A stretch of DNA of 64,000 nucleotides from NCBI GenBank assembly GCA_026710945.1, contig JAPOQA010000014.1, positions 1 through 64,000 on the forward strand, given 5' to 3'. How positions within the stretch are numbered: position 1 is the stretch's first letter; each line of letters starts with the position of its first letter. The notes under the pieces were generated by a model, which did not search any database, had not been told where the DNA came from, and saw only the letters and a list, made by a program, of their open reading frames with translations. Positions 46,144 through 54,117 of this stretch are shown here, in pieces. Both the position numbers and the translations under genes were made by a program. The stretch comes from Chloroflexota bacterium. GTDB taxonomy: Bacteria; Chloroflexota; UBA11872; VXOZ01.

Positions 46144-47289
46144 CTACCGCACCGTGTGCATGGGCATGATGACGTGGACATAATCGGTGTCATCGGTGGG
46201 GCGAATGACTCCCGGGCTGGTTGAACCCGCTAGCTCGATCCGCACGTCAGGCGAATTGATGGCATTGATGCAATCAAGCAAATAGCGGGCATTGAAGGCA
46301 ATGAGCGTTTCCTCTCCCTTGACCTGAGCTTCAAGGTCTGAGCGATTGTCTCCCAGCTCGGTGGCAGTGGCCGTGATGGTTAGATTGCCACGGGCCGCTT
46401 TGCCGTCCGGCTCTGCTTCAGGCGCGGCCTCCAGCTTTATCACGTTGGCCCCGTCGCGGGCAAAATACGACGCCATGCGCGCAGACTGCATGAGATCCAG
46501 CGTCGAAACGTGAATCTCAGTTTGGAAGTTGGGAGGAATCATCTGCGTGTAGTTCGGAAACGTACCTTCGATGAGGCGTGAAACCAAATGTACGTCACCG
46601 GTACTGAAAATCACCTGGTTGCGATTCTGTGTCAGGCGAATTTCAACCGGATGCTCGCTATCGCCCAGAATGCGCGAGAGTTCCAAAAAACTGCGCGCCG
46701 GCACGATGAACTCAGTCTTCTCGCTCACGCCGCTCTCCACCGCAAGGGTCCGCACCGCCATGCGGAAGCCGTCTGAAGCCACGAGCACGACCTTATCGGG
46801 TTCAATGATTACGGCAACCCCTTGGAGATACTGGCGGGGGTCGTCGCTGGCAGCCGCCATGGCGACCTGTTCGATGCTCTCCCGCAGCAGTGTTGCATCT
46901 AAAACGAGCGTGGGGTCGCCCTCCCCCAACGGTATTGGGGGGAACTCTTCAGCGGCTATTCCTTTGACGTTCGCCTGGTATCTCCCGCAATTGAGGTGAA
47001 GGGTTAGATCTTCCTTGTCCAACCGCACGTCCACTCGCTCGTTAGGCAGTGAACCGATAAACTCACCCAGCAGACGCGCGAGGACGGTGACTTCTCCCTC
47101 CGTCTCAACTTTGCACCCAATCCAATGGACGATGCCAATCTCCTGATTCATGGCGGAGAGCTTCAATCTCCCTTGATCGGTTGCTAGTAGCACATTGCTT
47201 AGGACCGGGAGAGGACTGCGCGTGGCGACGGCCCGGCCGACGATGGCAAGGCCTTTAGCGAGGTTTTCCTGTAGACACGAAACTTGCAC
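46144..47289 (-). CDS. dnaN: DNA polymerase III sliding clamp, beta subunit
   Basis: Ring-shaped processivity factor, 381 residues, three clamp domains. The GTG at 47289 is the start: GGAG is eight bases upstream, and the sequence QVSCLQENLAKGLAIVGRAV begins the fold. Internal conserved segments are SPLPVLSNVLLAT, VPARSFLELSRIL, LIEGTFPNYTQMIP, and the C-terminal YVHVIMPMHTVR, which forms the binding cleft for polymerase peptides. A longer frame to 47391 lacks any start signal. dnaA and recF are not adjacent. A good promoter lies at 47374-47402. Confidence 0.96.
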   Translation of the reverse strand: MQVSCLQENLAKGLAIVGRAVATRSPLPVLSNVLLATDQGRLKLSAMNQEIGIVHWIGCKVETEGEVTVLARLLGEFIGSLPNERVDVRLDKEDLTLHLNCGRYQANVKGIAAEEFPPIPLGEGDPTLVLDATLLRESIEQVAMAAASDDPRQYLQGVAVIIEPDKVVLVASDGFRMAVRTLAVESGVSEKTEFIVPARSFLELSRILGDSEHPVEIRLTQNRNQVIFSTGDVHLVSRLIEGTFPNYTQMIPPNFQTEIHVSTLDLMQSARMASYFARDGANVIKLEAAPEAEPDGKAARGNLTITATATELGDNRSDLEAQVKGEETLIAFNARYLLDCINAINSPDVRIELAGSTSPGVIRPTDDTDYVHVIMPMHTVR

Positions 47290-47340
47290 GATAAGAGCTC
47301 CGCGAACACACTTTAACAGACTCATTGACAAGAACACATT

Positions 47341-47362
47341 GCCGCCAAATTTCCTTGGCGGC
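47341..47362 (-). promoter_or_regulatory. Hairpin in the dnaN leader
   Basis: GCCGCCAA-GGAAAT-TTGGCGGC on the minus strand is a perfect 8-bp stem with a six-base loop, located between the promoter and the dnaN start codon, about 52 bases from the start. No T tract follows, so it is not a plain terminator; an mRNA-stability or regulatory role is possible. Confidence 0.6.
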
Positions 47363-47373
47363 CTATGAAACCC

Positions 47374-47402
47374 ATAGTATACTGGGGCCAACCACGTGTC
47401 AA
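47374..47402 (-). promoter_or_regulatory. Candidate promoter of dnaN
   Basis: On the minus strand TTGACA (47402-47397) is followed after 17 bases by TACTAT (47379-47374); an overlapping TATACT (47381-47376) would have 15-base spacing. The -35 matches consensus exactly. The predicted leader is about 78 bases. Confidence 0.7.
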
Positions 47403-47490
47403 CGACGAGGTGCTCGCGCTATTGGACGATAGCGCTTGGATTTGCAGATAGATTTTCCGATTAACTGGCGTCGGACAAAAGAAGGCAATT

Positions 47491-47802
47491 GTGTCGCGAC
47501 TATCATTTCGACGGACCACGCAACGGCTGATCAACGATCCCTCATTCGCTTTCGGACGTATTTACGAACCCTTTGACGTCGTTGAATCCAATATCGTGCT
47601 CCTACAGGCGAGACTTTCCACACTGCCCAAGGCAGAGCTCACGATCGCCTATCTTGAATCTGAATATACGACCTTGCTGGACCGGCTGGAAAATGCGGGC
47701 GATACAGTAGTAACGGCGTATGCGCGGCCAATTATGCCCATGGAGGTGTGGTTGGCGTGCCAACTCTCGCGCATAGAAAAGTTTCGCGAGGACGTATTCT
47801 AG
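47491..47802 (+). CDS. Small uncharacterised protein
   Basis: A 103-residue soluble protein starting at GTG 47491, divergent from dnaN. Mostly helical: DVVESNIVLLQARLSTLPKA and AYLESEYTTLLDRLENAGD could form a coiled-coil hairpin. No family recognised. No strong ribosome-binding site. Codon-level regularity and lack of competing frames give moderate support that it is real. Confidence 0.45.
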   Translation: MSRLSFRRTTQRLINDPSFAFGRIYEPFDVVESNIVLLQARLSTLPKAELTIAYLESEYTTLLDRLENAGDTVVTAYARPIMPMEVWLACQLSRIEKFREDVF

Positions 47803-47894
47803 ATTAAGGGCGGGGATCACTGCTAGCGTGAACCTGGTGTGCCTGTGCTGGGCTACGGTCAGAGTGGTTCGTGGGTTGAGGATGTTCATTTGCA

Positions 47895-48320
47895 ATGACT
47901 GTTGATTTCGCGGGGGATCACGAAGAGCGCGTAGCCAGGCTGGTCAATCTGCGATCATGGGCCGTGGTAGGCGTTTCGCAAGATGCCCGGAAGTACGGCC
48001 ATCGCGTCTTCTTGGTCCTGCTTGAGTCCGGGTATCGCGTGATAGGCGTAAACCTGAAAGGCGGTGTTGTGGCGGGACATGCGGTATATCCATCGCTAGC
48101 TGACCTTCCTGAGAGGCCTGAGGTGGTAGTAACAGTTGTGCCTCCCGCCGCAACAGAACAGATCGTAGCGTCGTGCGTTGCAATGGGCATCGAGCACATT
48201 TGGCTGCAACCGGGTTCAGAATCTGCCACAGCGATTGCGATGGCCCAAGACCACGGACTAACACTCGTCGCGCATGACTGCGCAATGGTTCGGAGGAAAC
48301 ATTGGCAAGACACGTCCTGA
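47895..48320 (+). CDS. CoA-binding domain protein (YccU type)
   Basis: A 141-residue Rossmann-fold protein of the CoA_binding_2 family. The nucleotide motif is WAVVGVSQDARKYGHRVF, then GYRVIGVNLKG, YPSLADLPERPEVVVTVVPP and a C-terminal HDCAMVRRKH close to the family H-x-C-x2 end. The physiological role of the family is poorly defined; CoA binding is shown for relatives. Its end overlaps thiD by 19 bases, so the two are translationally coupled. Confidence 0.9.
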   Translation: MTVDFAGDHEERVARLVNLRSWAVVGVSQDARKYGHRVFLVLLESGYRVIGVNLKGGVVAGHAVYPSLADLPERPEVVVTVVPPAATEQIVASCVAMGIEHIWLQPGSESATAIAMAQDHGLTLVAHDCAMVRRKHWQDTS

Positions 48321-49111
48321 CCATAGCGGGTTCAGATTCCGGGGCCGGCGCGGGCATACAAGCGGACTTAAAGACGTTTTCTGCTCTCGGCGTGTACGGC
48401 AGCACTGTCGTTACTGCCGTGACCGCCCAGAACACCTGCGGCGTACAGGATTGGCTGGCACTGCCCCCGTCCTTGGTGGCAGAGCAAATCCGATCGGTGC
48501 GCTCAGATATAGGCGCGGTAGCAGTCAAGACCGGCATGCTGGCCAACGCCGAGATCATTGATGTCGTAGCAGCTCAGATGAAAGCAGAGCCTCCACAGGC
48601 GCTCGTCGTCGACCCGGTCATGGCTGCGAAAGGCGGCGATCCGCTCGTAGACGACACGGCGGTTGCCGGGTACCGTGAATCTCTGTTCCCACTCGCTACA
48701 ATCGTCACGCCAAATCTGCCTGAAGTGGAGCGGATACTGGGGAGGCAGGTGCAGGCGGAGAGTGAGATGCGTCGGGCGGCACAGGCAATTGTCGAATTTG
48801 GGTGCCGTGCAGCGCTCATAAAGGGCGGACATGCCGCCGGTTCCGCGCGAGACATTCTCTTTGATGGTTCAGAGTTCTATACGTATGAGCAGGAACGAAT
48901 CGCAACGAATAACGACCACGGTACGGGTTGTACATTGGCCTCTGCCATTGCCGCCTATCTTGCGCTCGGTCTCAAGCTCCCGGATGCGGTGAGGGAAGCA
49001 AAAGAGTACCTTACCGGAGCGCTGCGGCATGCCTATGCGATAGGGGCCGGCCACAGTCCCGTAAATCACTTCTGGCGCGGGATCAATTCCAACACCGAAC
49101 GCAGCAGTTAG
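48302..49111 (+). CDS. thiD: Hydroxymethylpyrimidine/phosphomethylpyrimidine kinase ThiD
   Basis: Phosphorylates HMP and HMP-P for thiamine synthesis, 269 residues. Hallmarks are the opening VLTIAGSDSGAGAGIQADLK, VVTAVTAQNT, a PVMAAKGGDPL block, and the kinase motif NNDHGTGCTLASAIAAYLAL with the catalytic Cys/anion hole. The TTG at 48302 is chosen because GGAGGAAACA stands directly before it (six-base spacing). It pairs functionally with thiL further right, though other thi genes are absent here. Confidence 0.95.
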   Translation: MARHVLTIAGSDSGAGAGIQADLKTFSALGVYGSTVVTAVTAQNTCGVQDWLALPPSLVAEQIRSVRSDIGAVAVKTGMLANAEIIDVVAAQMKAEPPQALVVDPVMAAKGGDPLVDDTAVAGYRESLFPLATIVTPNLPEVERILGRQVQAESEMRRAAQAIVEFGCRAALIKGGHAAGSARDILFDGSEFYTYEQERIATNNDHGTGCTLASAIAAYLALGLKLPDAVREAKEYLTGALRHAYAIGAGHSPVNHFWRGINSNTERSS

Positions 49112-49141
49112 TGCTGCAGCGAGTCTTCAGTTGTCTTCGAG

Positions 49142-50233
49142 TTAGTCCGCGAGGAAGGCCATGTCTTCTTCACCTGCGCTGCGCGCCATTGCAACTACAA
49201 GCTGCAGCGTAGCAGAGACATCGTCGAGGTCGACGACCTCGATTGGGGAATGTGAATAACGACGTGGAATCGTGACGGCAATGGCAGGGACCCCGCTGCG
49301 TGAGTAGTGAATGGCGGTCGCGTTGGTGCTGCCGCCTTCGAGGATGGCTTCCTGATGCGGAATCCCATTCTGTTTGGCAGTGCGGATTGCGAAATCAAGC
49401 ACACTCTTAGGCGTGATCATGCCTCCGTATGAACTGCTGCTGGCGGCTTGGAGTACCGGTCCCATACCCAATGCAATCGGCAACTCGCTATGAAACTTGA
49501 CATCCGGCGTGTCTCCGCAGGGCACGGTGTCAATTGCTATTGCAAGGTGTGGCGCAAAGTTGAATGCCGCGGGTCCGGCGCCGCGTAGTCCCGTTTCTTC
49601 CTGCACCGTGAACTGGGCCAACAGACGGATCGGCGGTGATAACTCTGTCAATTGATCGATAGCGTTGAGCAACACCGCGCATCCGGCGCGATTGTCAATT
49701 GCTTTACCGCACAGGCGGTTCGGATTGGCTAACTCCTCAACTTCACTAACGTACGTTACCGGATCGCCGACCGCGATGCCGGCTTCCCTAACTTCCTGTG
49801 CGGAAGAAAAGCCAAGGTCTACATAAAGGTCCTTTACCGATACGACGGTGCCCTGTTCCTCAGGGGTCTGGAGGTGCCCGGCCTTCACTCCAATCACGCC
49901 TCGCAGGCCGTTCACGGAGACTTTTCTCCCGACGAGCAGACTGTCGAGGATACCGCCCACCTTGAAAATTCGCAGGAAGCCTTCCGGTTCGATACTCCGT
50001 ACGAGACAGCCGATTTCGTCTGCGTGCGCATCCAGCAGCACTTGGGGCGCGTCTTTCGGTCCGCCATAATCAGCAAAGAGGTTTCCCATACGGTCGACCC
50101 AAACGGACTGCGCGCGCGGTCGCAGGCGCTCTGCCAGGTCGGCAATGACTGCTTGTTCCCTGCCGGAAGGACCGTGCAGGCTCGCGAGGTCGGCAATCTC
50201 AGTCCGAAGCCGGTCTTTCACTTGCTCTGTCAC
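49142..50233 (-). CDS. M42 family metallopeptidase (glutamyl aminopeptidase/FrvX type)
   Basis: A cytosolic tetrahedral aminopeptidase-like enzyme with two metal ions. Metal ligands are in LLDAHADEIG, CGKAIDNRAGCAV, TVQEETGLRGAG (catalytic and ligand Glu) and AIDTVPCGD. GGSTNATAIHYSRSGVPA, with the last ligand His, matches the family. The GTG at 50233 gives VTEQVKDRLR and has GAGAGG about nine bases upstream; an ATG at 50263 would add ten residues. Stands alone, convergent with thiD. Confidence 0.9.
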   Translation of the reverse strand: MTEQVKDRLRTEIADLASLHGPSGREQAVIADLAERLRPRAQSVWVDRMGNLFADYGGPKDAPQVLLDAHADEIGCLVRSIEPEGFLRIFKVGGILDSLLVGRKVSVNGLRGVIGVKAGHLQTPEEQGTVVSVKDLYVDLGFSSAQEVREAGIAVGDPVTYVSEVEELANPNRLCGKAIDNRAGCAVLLNAIDQLTELSPPIRLLAQFTVQEETGLRGAGPAAFNFAPHLAIAIDTVPCGDTPDVKFHSELPIALGMGPVLQAASSSSYGGMITPKSVLDFAIRTAKQNGIPHQEAILEGGSTNATAIHYSRSGVPAIAVTIPRRYSHSPIEVVDLDDVSATLQLVVAMARSAGEEDMAFLAD

Positions 50234-50263
50234 TACTGCAACACCTCTCTCGTCTTGAACCAT

Positions 50264-50785
50264 TGATACGGTTAGTTAGAGTGTCTTTCAGTGACCCTCG
50301 TACTTTGTCGGTTCGTTCCAGTTTCATGAGTTGGCCTTGCCGGTCGAATAACAAGACCCTTCCGTGCCTCGAGCCGCACGTGTCACGGGAAGTCCCGGCG
50401 GCCGGCATCGCATCCCCGGCAAATTCGCCTCCGCGGAGTCGTTACCTTCTACCCTTCGCACGTGAGAGCGATCTGCTCGGCACTTGACCCTGGGTCGGCC
50501 CTCCGGCAAAACTGCGCAAGGATGAAAAAGAAAGCACTCCACAACTAGGCTTGTTATAGCTCCTCAAGTGTAATGCTGTGGGCATGGTAGCATACGGAAG
50601 CGCGCTCTTGCGCTGCATTCCAATCGTACGCTCGGGTGCCCTACACTGCATGTGGGGCTGAAATCGCGATAACTCAATCTTAGTAGCAATTGCGCCCAAG
50701 GGCATCCAACAGTAAGGCAGCATGCATTTGCCCAGCCAGTGCGCGCCTGCTATTCTGAACTCGGATGCACGCATGGCGAGGGAAC
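50264..50785. other. Long intergenic region, nothing recognised
   Basis: About 520 bases between the leftward peptidase and the rightward thiL operon. Several short frames overlap each other on both strands without family similarity or ribosome-binding sites. No tRNA-like cloverleaf, RNase P, SRP or tmRNA signature was seen. It should contain the promoters for both flanking units. Confidence 0.4.
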
Positions 50786-51811
50786 ATGGCCTTAACCCTT
50801 GGGGATATCGGAGAGTTTGGGCTCATCGATCGTATCGCGAAGAAAGCCTTTGCTAATCAGGAAATGGCATTGGGCTTTCAAGATGATGCGGCATTGTGGC
50901 ATCAGGGCACTGGCTGGTTGGTAGCTACCACTGACGCTCTTGTGGAAGATGTCGACTTTCGGCTGGGTACCTTCAGCTGGGAGGAAATTGGATGGAAGGC
51001 GCTCGCGGCAAGTCTTAGCGATATTGCCGCAATGGGTGGTACACCGGTTGGAGCATTTATTACTCTGTGCCTTCCTGCTAAATGTGAAATCGCCGACGTT
51101 ACGGCGTTCTATGAGGGGATGGCACCTTTGGCGAAAGAGTCGCGCACCCCAATTCTTGGAGGAGATCTCTCGTCGAGCGAGCAAGTAATCGTAAACGTGG
51201 CTGTGTTTGGCGAAGTAGAGAGCCGCGAGCGCGTTCTTCTGCGGACCACGGCTCAGGTTGGAGACCAAATTGCCGTTACGGGAGTCCTAGGTAGTGCGTC
51301 AGCAGGTCTCATGCTCCTGGAAAGAGGCGACAGTGGGCGAAACAGTCACGCAGTGCGCTTCACGTCGGCACAGCGCCGGCCAATCCCACGTTTGCGTGAA
51401 GGCCGAGCGCTTGTCGAAGCGGGAGTACGGTGTGGAATGGATGTTAGCGACGGCTTGGTCGCAGACTTGCAGAAGCTCTGCGCAGCCAGCGGCGTAGCAG
51501 CGGAAATCAAACTGGAAGACATACCTACCGATCCGGAACTTCCATTGATTCTAGGCCGCTCGCACCGGACGCGTGCCATTTGTGGTGGCGAGGATTTTGA
51601 GTTGCTGTTCGCTGCGCCACCGGACACGATGCAACGGGCGAAGGATCACTTGAATGCCAAGACTCTTGAGCAAGCCACAGTAATTGGTACAATTGTTTCC
51701 GGCCATAGTGGAGTCGTAACAGTGCGCGATGAACGAGGAATCGTAGTGCCTGTTGACCGACTAGGCTTCGATCACTTTGGCGCTGACGGTATCCCCATTC
51801 CTGGCGATTGA
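50786..51811 (+). CDS. thiL: Thiamine-monophosphate kinase ThiL
   Basis: Phosphorylates thiamine monophosphate to the diphosphate. The start ATG at 50786 gives MALTLGDIGEFGLIDRIAKK. Family motifs are LGFQDDAALWH, TTDALVEDVDFRLGT (metal Asp cluster), KALAASLSDIAAMGG, ILGGDLSSS and GMDVSDGLVADLQKLC. 341 residues, usual length. It heads a run of genes (thiL-tsaE-tsaB-rimI-tsaD) on one strand; a thiL-tsaE pairing is common in bacteria. Confidence 0.95.
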   Translation: MALTLGDIGEFGLIDRIAKKAFANQEMALGFQDDAALWHQGTGWLVATTDALVEDVDFRLGTFSWEEIGWKALAASLSDIAAMGGTPVGAFITLCLPAKCEIADVTAFYEGMAPLAKESRTPILGGDLSSSEQVIVNVAVFGEVESRERVLLRTTAQVGDQIAVTGVLGSASAGLMLLERGDSGRNSHAVRFTSAQRRPIPRLREGRALVEAGVRCGMDVSDGLVADLQKLCAASGVAAEIKLEDIPTDPELPLILGRSHRTRAICGGEDFELLFAAPPDTMQRAKDHLNAKTLEQATVIGTIVSGHSGVVTVRDERGIVVPVDRLGFDHFGADGIPIPGD

Positions 51812-51823
51812 GAGGATTCCCTA

Positions 51824-52324
51824 GTGTCGACCAGTAAAGACGTGGACCAAAAGCTCGACTGCATAAGCCACAGCGAGGCGCAGACTCAGCGTCTCGGGTT
51901 GAGGCTAGGGACCCTGGTGATGCCCGGTAGTGTAGTCCTTTTAGAGGGCACAATGGGCGCAGGCAAGACGGTTTTTGCACAAGGAGTTGCCCTGGGGTTG
52001 GAGGTCAGAGAGCAGGTAACGAGCCCTTCTTATACGCTCATCAAAGAGTATCAGTCCGGTAGGCTGCCTCTCTTTCACATAGACCTTTACCGCATCGGGT
52101 CAAACGACTCGCTATGGAGTCTAGGGCTCGAAGAGTATATCGATGGAGATGGGATATGCGTCATTGAGTGGGCTCGTAAAGTGCGAGACTTTCTGCCGGA
52201 AACGTGGCTTCTCATAAATATTGAAATCATGACAGATACAAAGCGGACGTTGCACTTTGAGTCAGAGGGTGACCGATTTCAAAAGATCCTTCACGAGTAT
52301 CGCAGGCTTGCGTTTGGTTTCTAG
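51824..52324 (+). CDS. tsaE: tRNA t6A synthesis ATPase TsaE
   Basis: P-loop ATPase of the threonylcarbamoyladenosine complex, 166 residues. Walker A is EGTMGAGKTVFAQ, followed by TSPSYTLIKEY (switch Thr/Ser) and the family signature FHIDLYRIG, then VIEWARK. GTG start at 51824 with AGAGGA seven bases upstream. It lies 12 bases after thiL and 24 bases before tsaB. Confidence 0.95.
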   Translation: MSTSKDVDQKLDCISHSEAQTQRLGLRLGTLVMPGSVVLLEGTMGAGKTVFAQGVALGLEVREQVTSPSYTLIKEYQSGRLPLFHIDLYRIGSNDSLWSLGLEEYIDGDGICVIEWARKVRDFLPETWLLINIEIMTDTKRTLHFESEGDRFQKILHEYRRLAFGF

Positions 52325-52348
52325 CACGCTAGGTTTGAGTTACATAAA

Positions 52349-53140
52349 ATGCTTTTGGCTATTGATACTTCTACGCGGCAACTTGGTGTGGCTTACTATG
52401 CTAACGAGCGTATCTTGGGTGAGATCAACTGGGTTGCGGGGTTCCATGCTACCGAGCAACTCATGGAGAGCATCACCCAGCTTTGGGCAATGATCGCCAA
52501 CAGCGGTCAAGCGCCTGAGTCTGCAATTCCCCCCGAATCCAGTGCGACAGCGACAACCATGGATGGGCTGCATGCGCTTGCCCAAAGCCAAGTCCCAATA
52601 AGTGCGGTAGCGGTTGTTGGGGGGCCGGGGTCATTTTCCGGTCTTCGCGTAGGTATGGCTACGGCGAAGGGCTTCTGTCTGACACTGGGTGTCCCGCTTG
52701 TAACTGTTCCTACCTTGGACGCAATCGCTTTCCCACACTTGCAGTCTTCCAATGCACACGTGTGTGCGTTGCTTCAGGCCGGTCGTGGTGAGTATTACGT
52801 GGGGTGGTACCGATCCGTCGCCAGGAATTGGCGCCGCCTTGAAGATTATGCGATCTTGGGCATTGAGGACGTATGTACCAGGATAGTGAAGCGTACGGTA
52901 ATCTGTGGCGAAATTTCGGATGAACACAGAAAACTTGTCGAGGACTCAGTTGAAAAGAAGCTTGTAGTCTTTCCCTCCGGGCTTTCCAGCGTGCGGCGAG
53001 CCGGCACGGTAGCCGTGCTCGGTGCCGACAATCTTGCGAAGGGTTGGACTGTTGACCCGTTAACAGCGGAACCGGACTATTTGCGCAGACCTGCGGCCGA
53101 AGTGCCGCGCCACCGCATAAATCCTACAATTGGCGGGTAG
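52349..53140 (+). CDS. tsaB: tRNA t6A synthesis scaffold protein TsaB
   Basis: Inactive actin-like fold paralogue of TsaD that holds the t6A complex together, 263 residues. It opens MLLAIDTSTRQLGVAYY and contains the highly conserved GGPGSFSGLRVGMATAKGF. An insertion of about 25 residues (APESAIPPESSATATTMDG) precedes that motif. The C-terminus ends in PDYLRRPAAEVPRH, matching the P-x-Y-L-R tail. A 236-base gap follows before rimI. Confidence 0.93.
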   Translation: MLLAIDTSTRQLGVAYYANERILGEINWVAGFHATEQLMESITQLWAMIANSGQAPESAIPPESSATATTMDGLHALAQSQVPISAVAVVGGPGSFSGLRVGMATAKGFCLTLGVPLVTVPTLDAIAFPHLQSSNAHVCALLQAGRGEYYVGWYRSVARNWRRLEDYAILGIEDVCTRIVKRTVICGEISDEHRKLVEDSVEKKLVVFPSGLSSVRRAGTVAVLGADNLAKGWTVDPLTAEPDYLRRPAAEVPRHRINPTIGG

Positions 53141-53145
53141 AATCC

Positions 53146-53184
53146 CTAACGAAACAGACGGGGATCGTCTCTATTCCTCGTTAG
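53146..53184. repeat. Hairpin between tsaB and rimI
   Basis: CTAACGA (53146-53152) pairs with TCGTTAG (53178-53184), with an inner stem AGACG-GGGAT-CGTCT (53156-53170). It begins five bases after tsaB stops. No T tract follows, so it may partly stop transcription or act in mRNA processing. Confidence 0.5.
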
Positions 53185-53376
53185 TCTTGCAGAATTGAGG
53201 GAGATTAGGTAGATCTCTGTGACAATCGTTGTTGAGTGACGCTTGAGGATTCAAGGGTCGCTGGAATGTAGAGGAAGACGTCGGGTTGCTTTTCTCCTCG
53301 TGGGGCGACACAGCCAGACAAAACTGTTGCTGGCAAAGCTCAACGATAGAGATGTGTCAGACATGTGGGCAGCGTA

Positions 53377-54117
53377 ATGGAACAGCCAAAAGCCATAGTT
53401 GACGATCGTCCTGAACCTCACTCCATGAGGTTGCGGATAGAGCCAATGCAATTGGAGGACGTGGCTGAAGTGCGCAGTATTGAGGAAGCCTGTTTCAGCC
53501 TGCCTTGGCCGCGCAATGCCTATCGCCGGGAAATCGTGGAAAACAAGCTGGCGCGTTACCTGGTTATTCGCGACTTAGACGCAGTAGCGGCTGCGGGAAA
53601 AGGTGACCGGCCTGGCGCATCTCATCAGAAGCGCCCTAAGCCGTTTCCGCTTTCACTCTTTCCTTCTGTAGACAAGGAACGTGAACAACAGTGGCGGTAC
53701 GGAAGACCGACTTTGGTAGCGTATGGCGGACTCTGGCTCATGGTGGATGAGGCCCACATCACGACTATCGCGTCGCGACCGGATGTGCGCGGACAATATG
53801 TTGGGGAATTGATGCTCACGGCGCTCATCGACGTGGCAATCGGACTTGCGGCGCGCTGGGTGACACTTGAAGTCCGCGTCTCCAACACCTTGGCGCGCGC
53901 TCTTTACAAGAAGTATTCATTCCGGTCCACCGGGATACGCCCGCGCTACTACAGCGATAACCATGAAGATGCATTAGTCATGTGGAGCGAAGACATAAAC
54001 GTGGGAGGGTTTCAGGACATGCTCCAAGAGCGTGTAGCAGACCTTCGGCACAGGCATAGCTGGACGACATCATATCCTGAAACAGGAGGGTTTCTTGTCG
54101 ATTCTGCTCGCGATTGA
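53377..54117 (+). CDS. rimI: Ribosomal protein S18-alanine N-acetyltransferase RimI-like
   Basis: GNAT acetyltransferase, about 246 residues, considerably longer than the roughly 150 of Escherichia coli RimI. The start MRLRIEPMQLEDVAEVRSIE and CFSLPWPRNAYRREI are typical of RimI. An insertion of about 35 residues (GKGDRPGASHQKRPKPFPL and following) interrupts the sheet before AYGGLWLMVDEAHITTIA. The acetyl-CoA loop is RPDVRGQYVGELM, then TLEVRVSNTLARALYKKYSF. The C-terminal tail (about 40 residues) extends into the tsaD start, overlapping by 23 bases. An upstream GTG at 53365 is an alternative start. Confidence 0.88.
   Translation: MEQPKAIVDDRPEPHSMRLRIEPMQLEDVAEVRSIEEACFSLPWPRNAYRREIVENKLARYLVIRDLDAVAAAGKGDRPGASHQKRPKPFPLSLFPSVDKEREQQWRYGRPTLVAYGGLWLMVDEAHITTIASRPDVRGQYVGELMLTALIDVAIGLAARWVTLEVRVSNTLARALYKKYSFRSTGIRPRYYSDNHEDALVMWSEDINVGGFQDMLQERVADLRHRHSWTTSYPETGGFLVDSARD

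Noticed and set aside
47290-47490. Replication origin next to dnaN
   Set aside because: No cluster of TTATCCACA-like DnaA boxes and no dnaA gene; the region is explained by a promoter and a hairpin.
50442-50774. Minus-strand 110-codon reading frame in the gap before thiL
   Set aside because: Compositionally biased, no ribosome-binding site, no family resemblance, and overlapping other equally poor frames.
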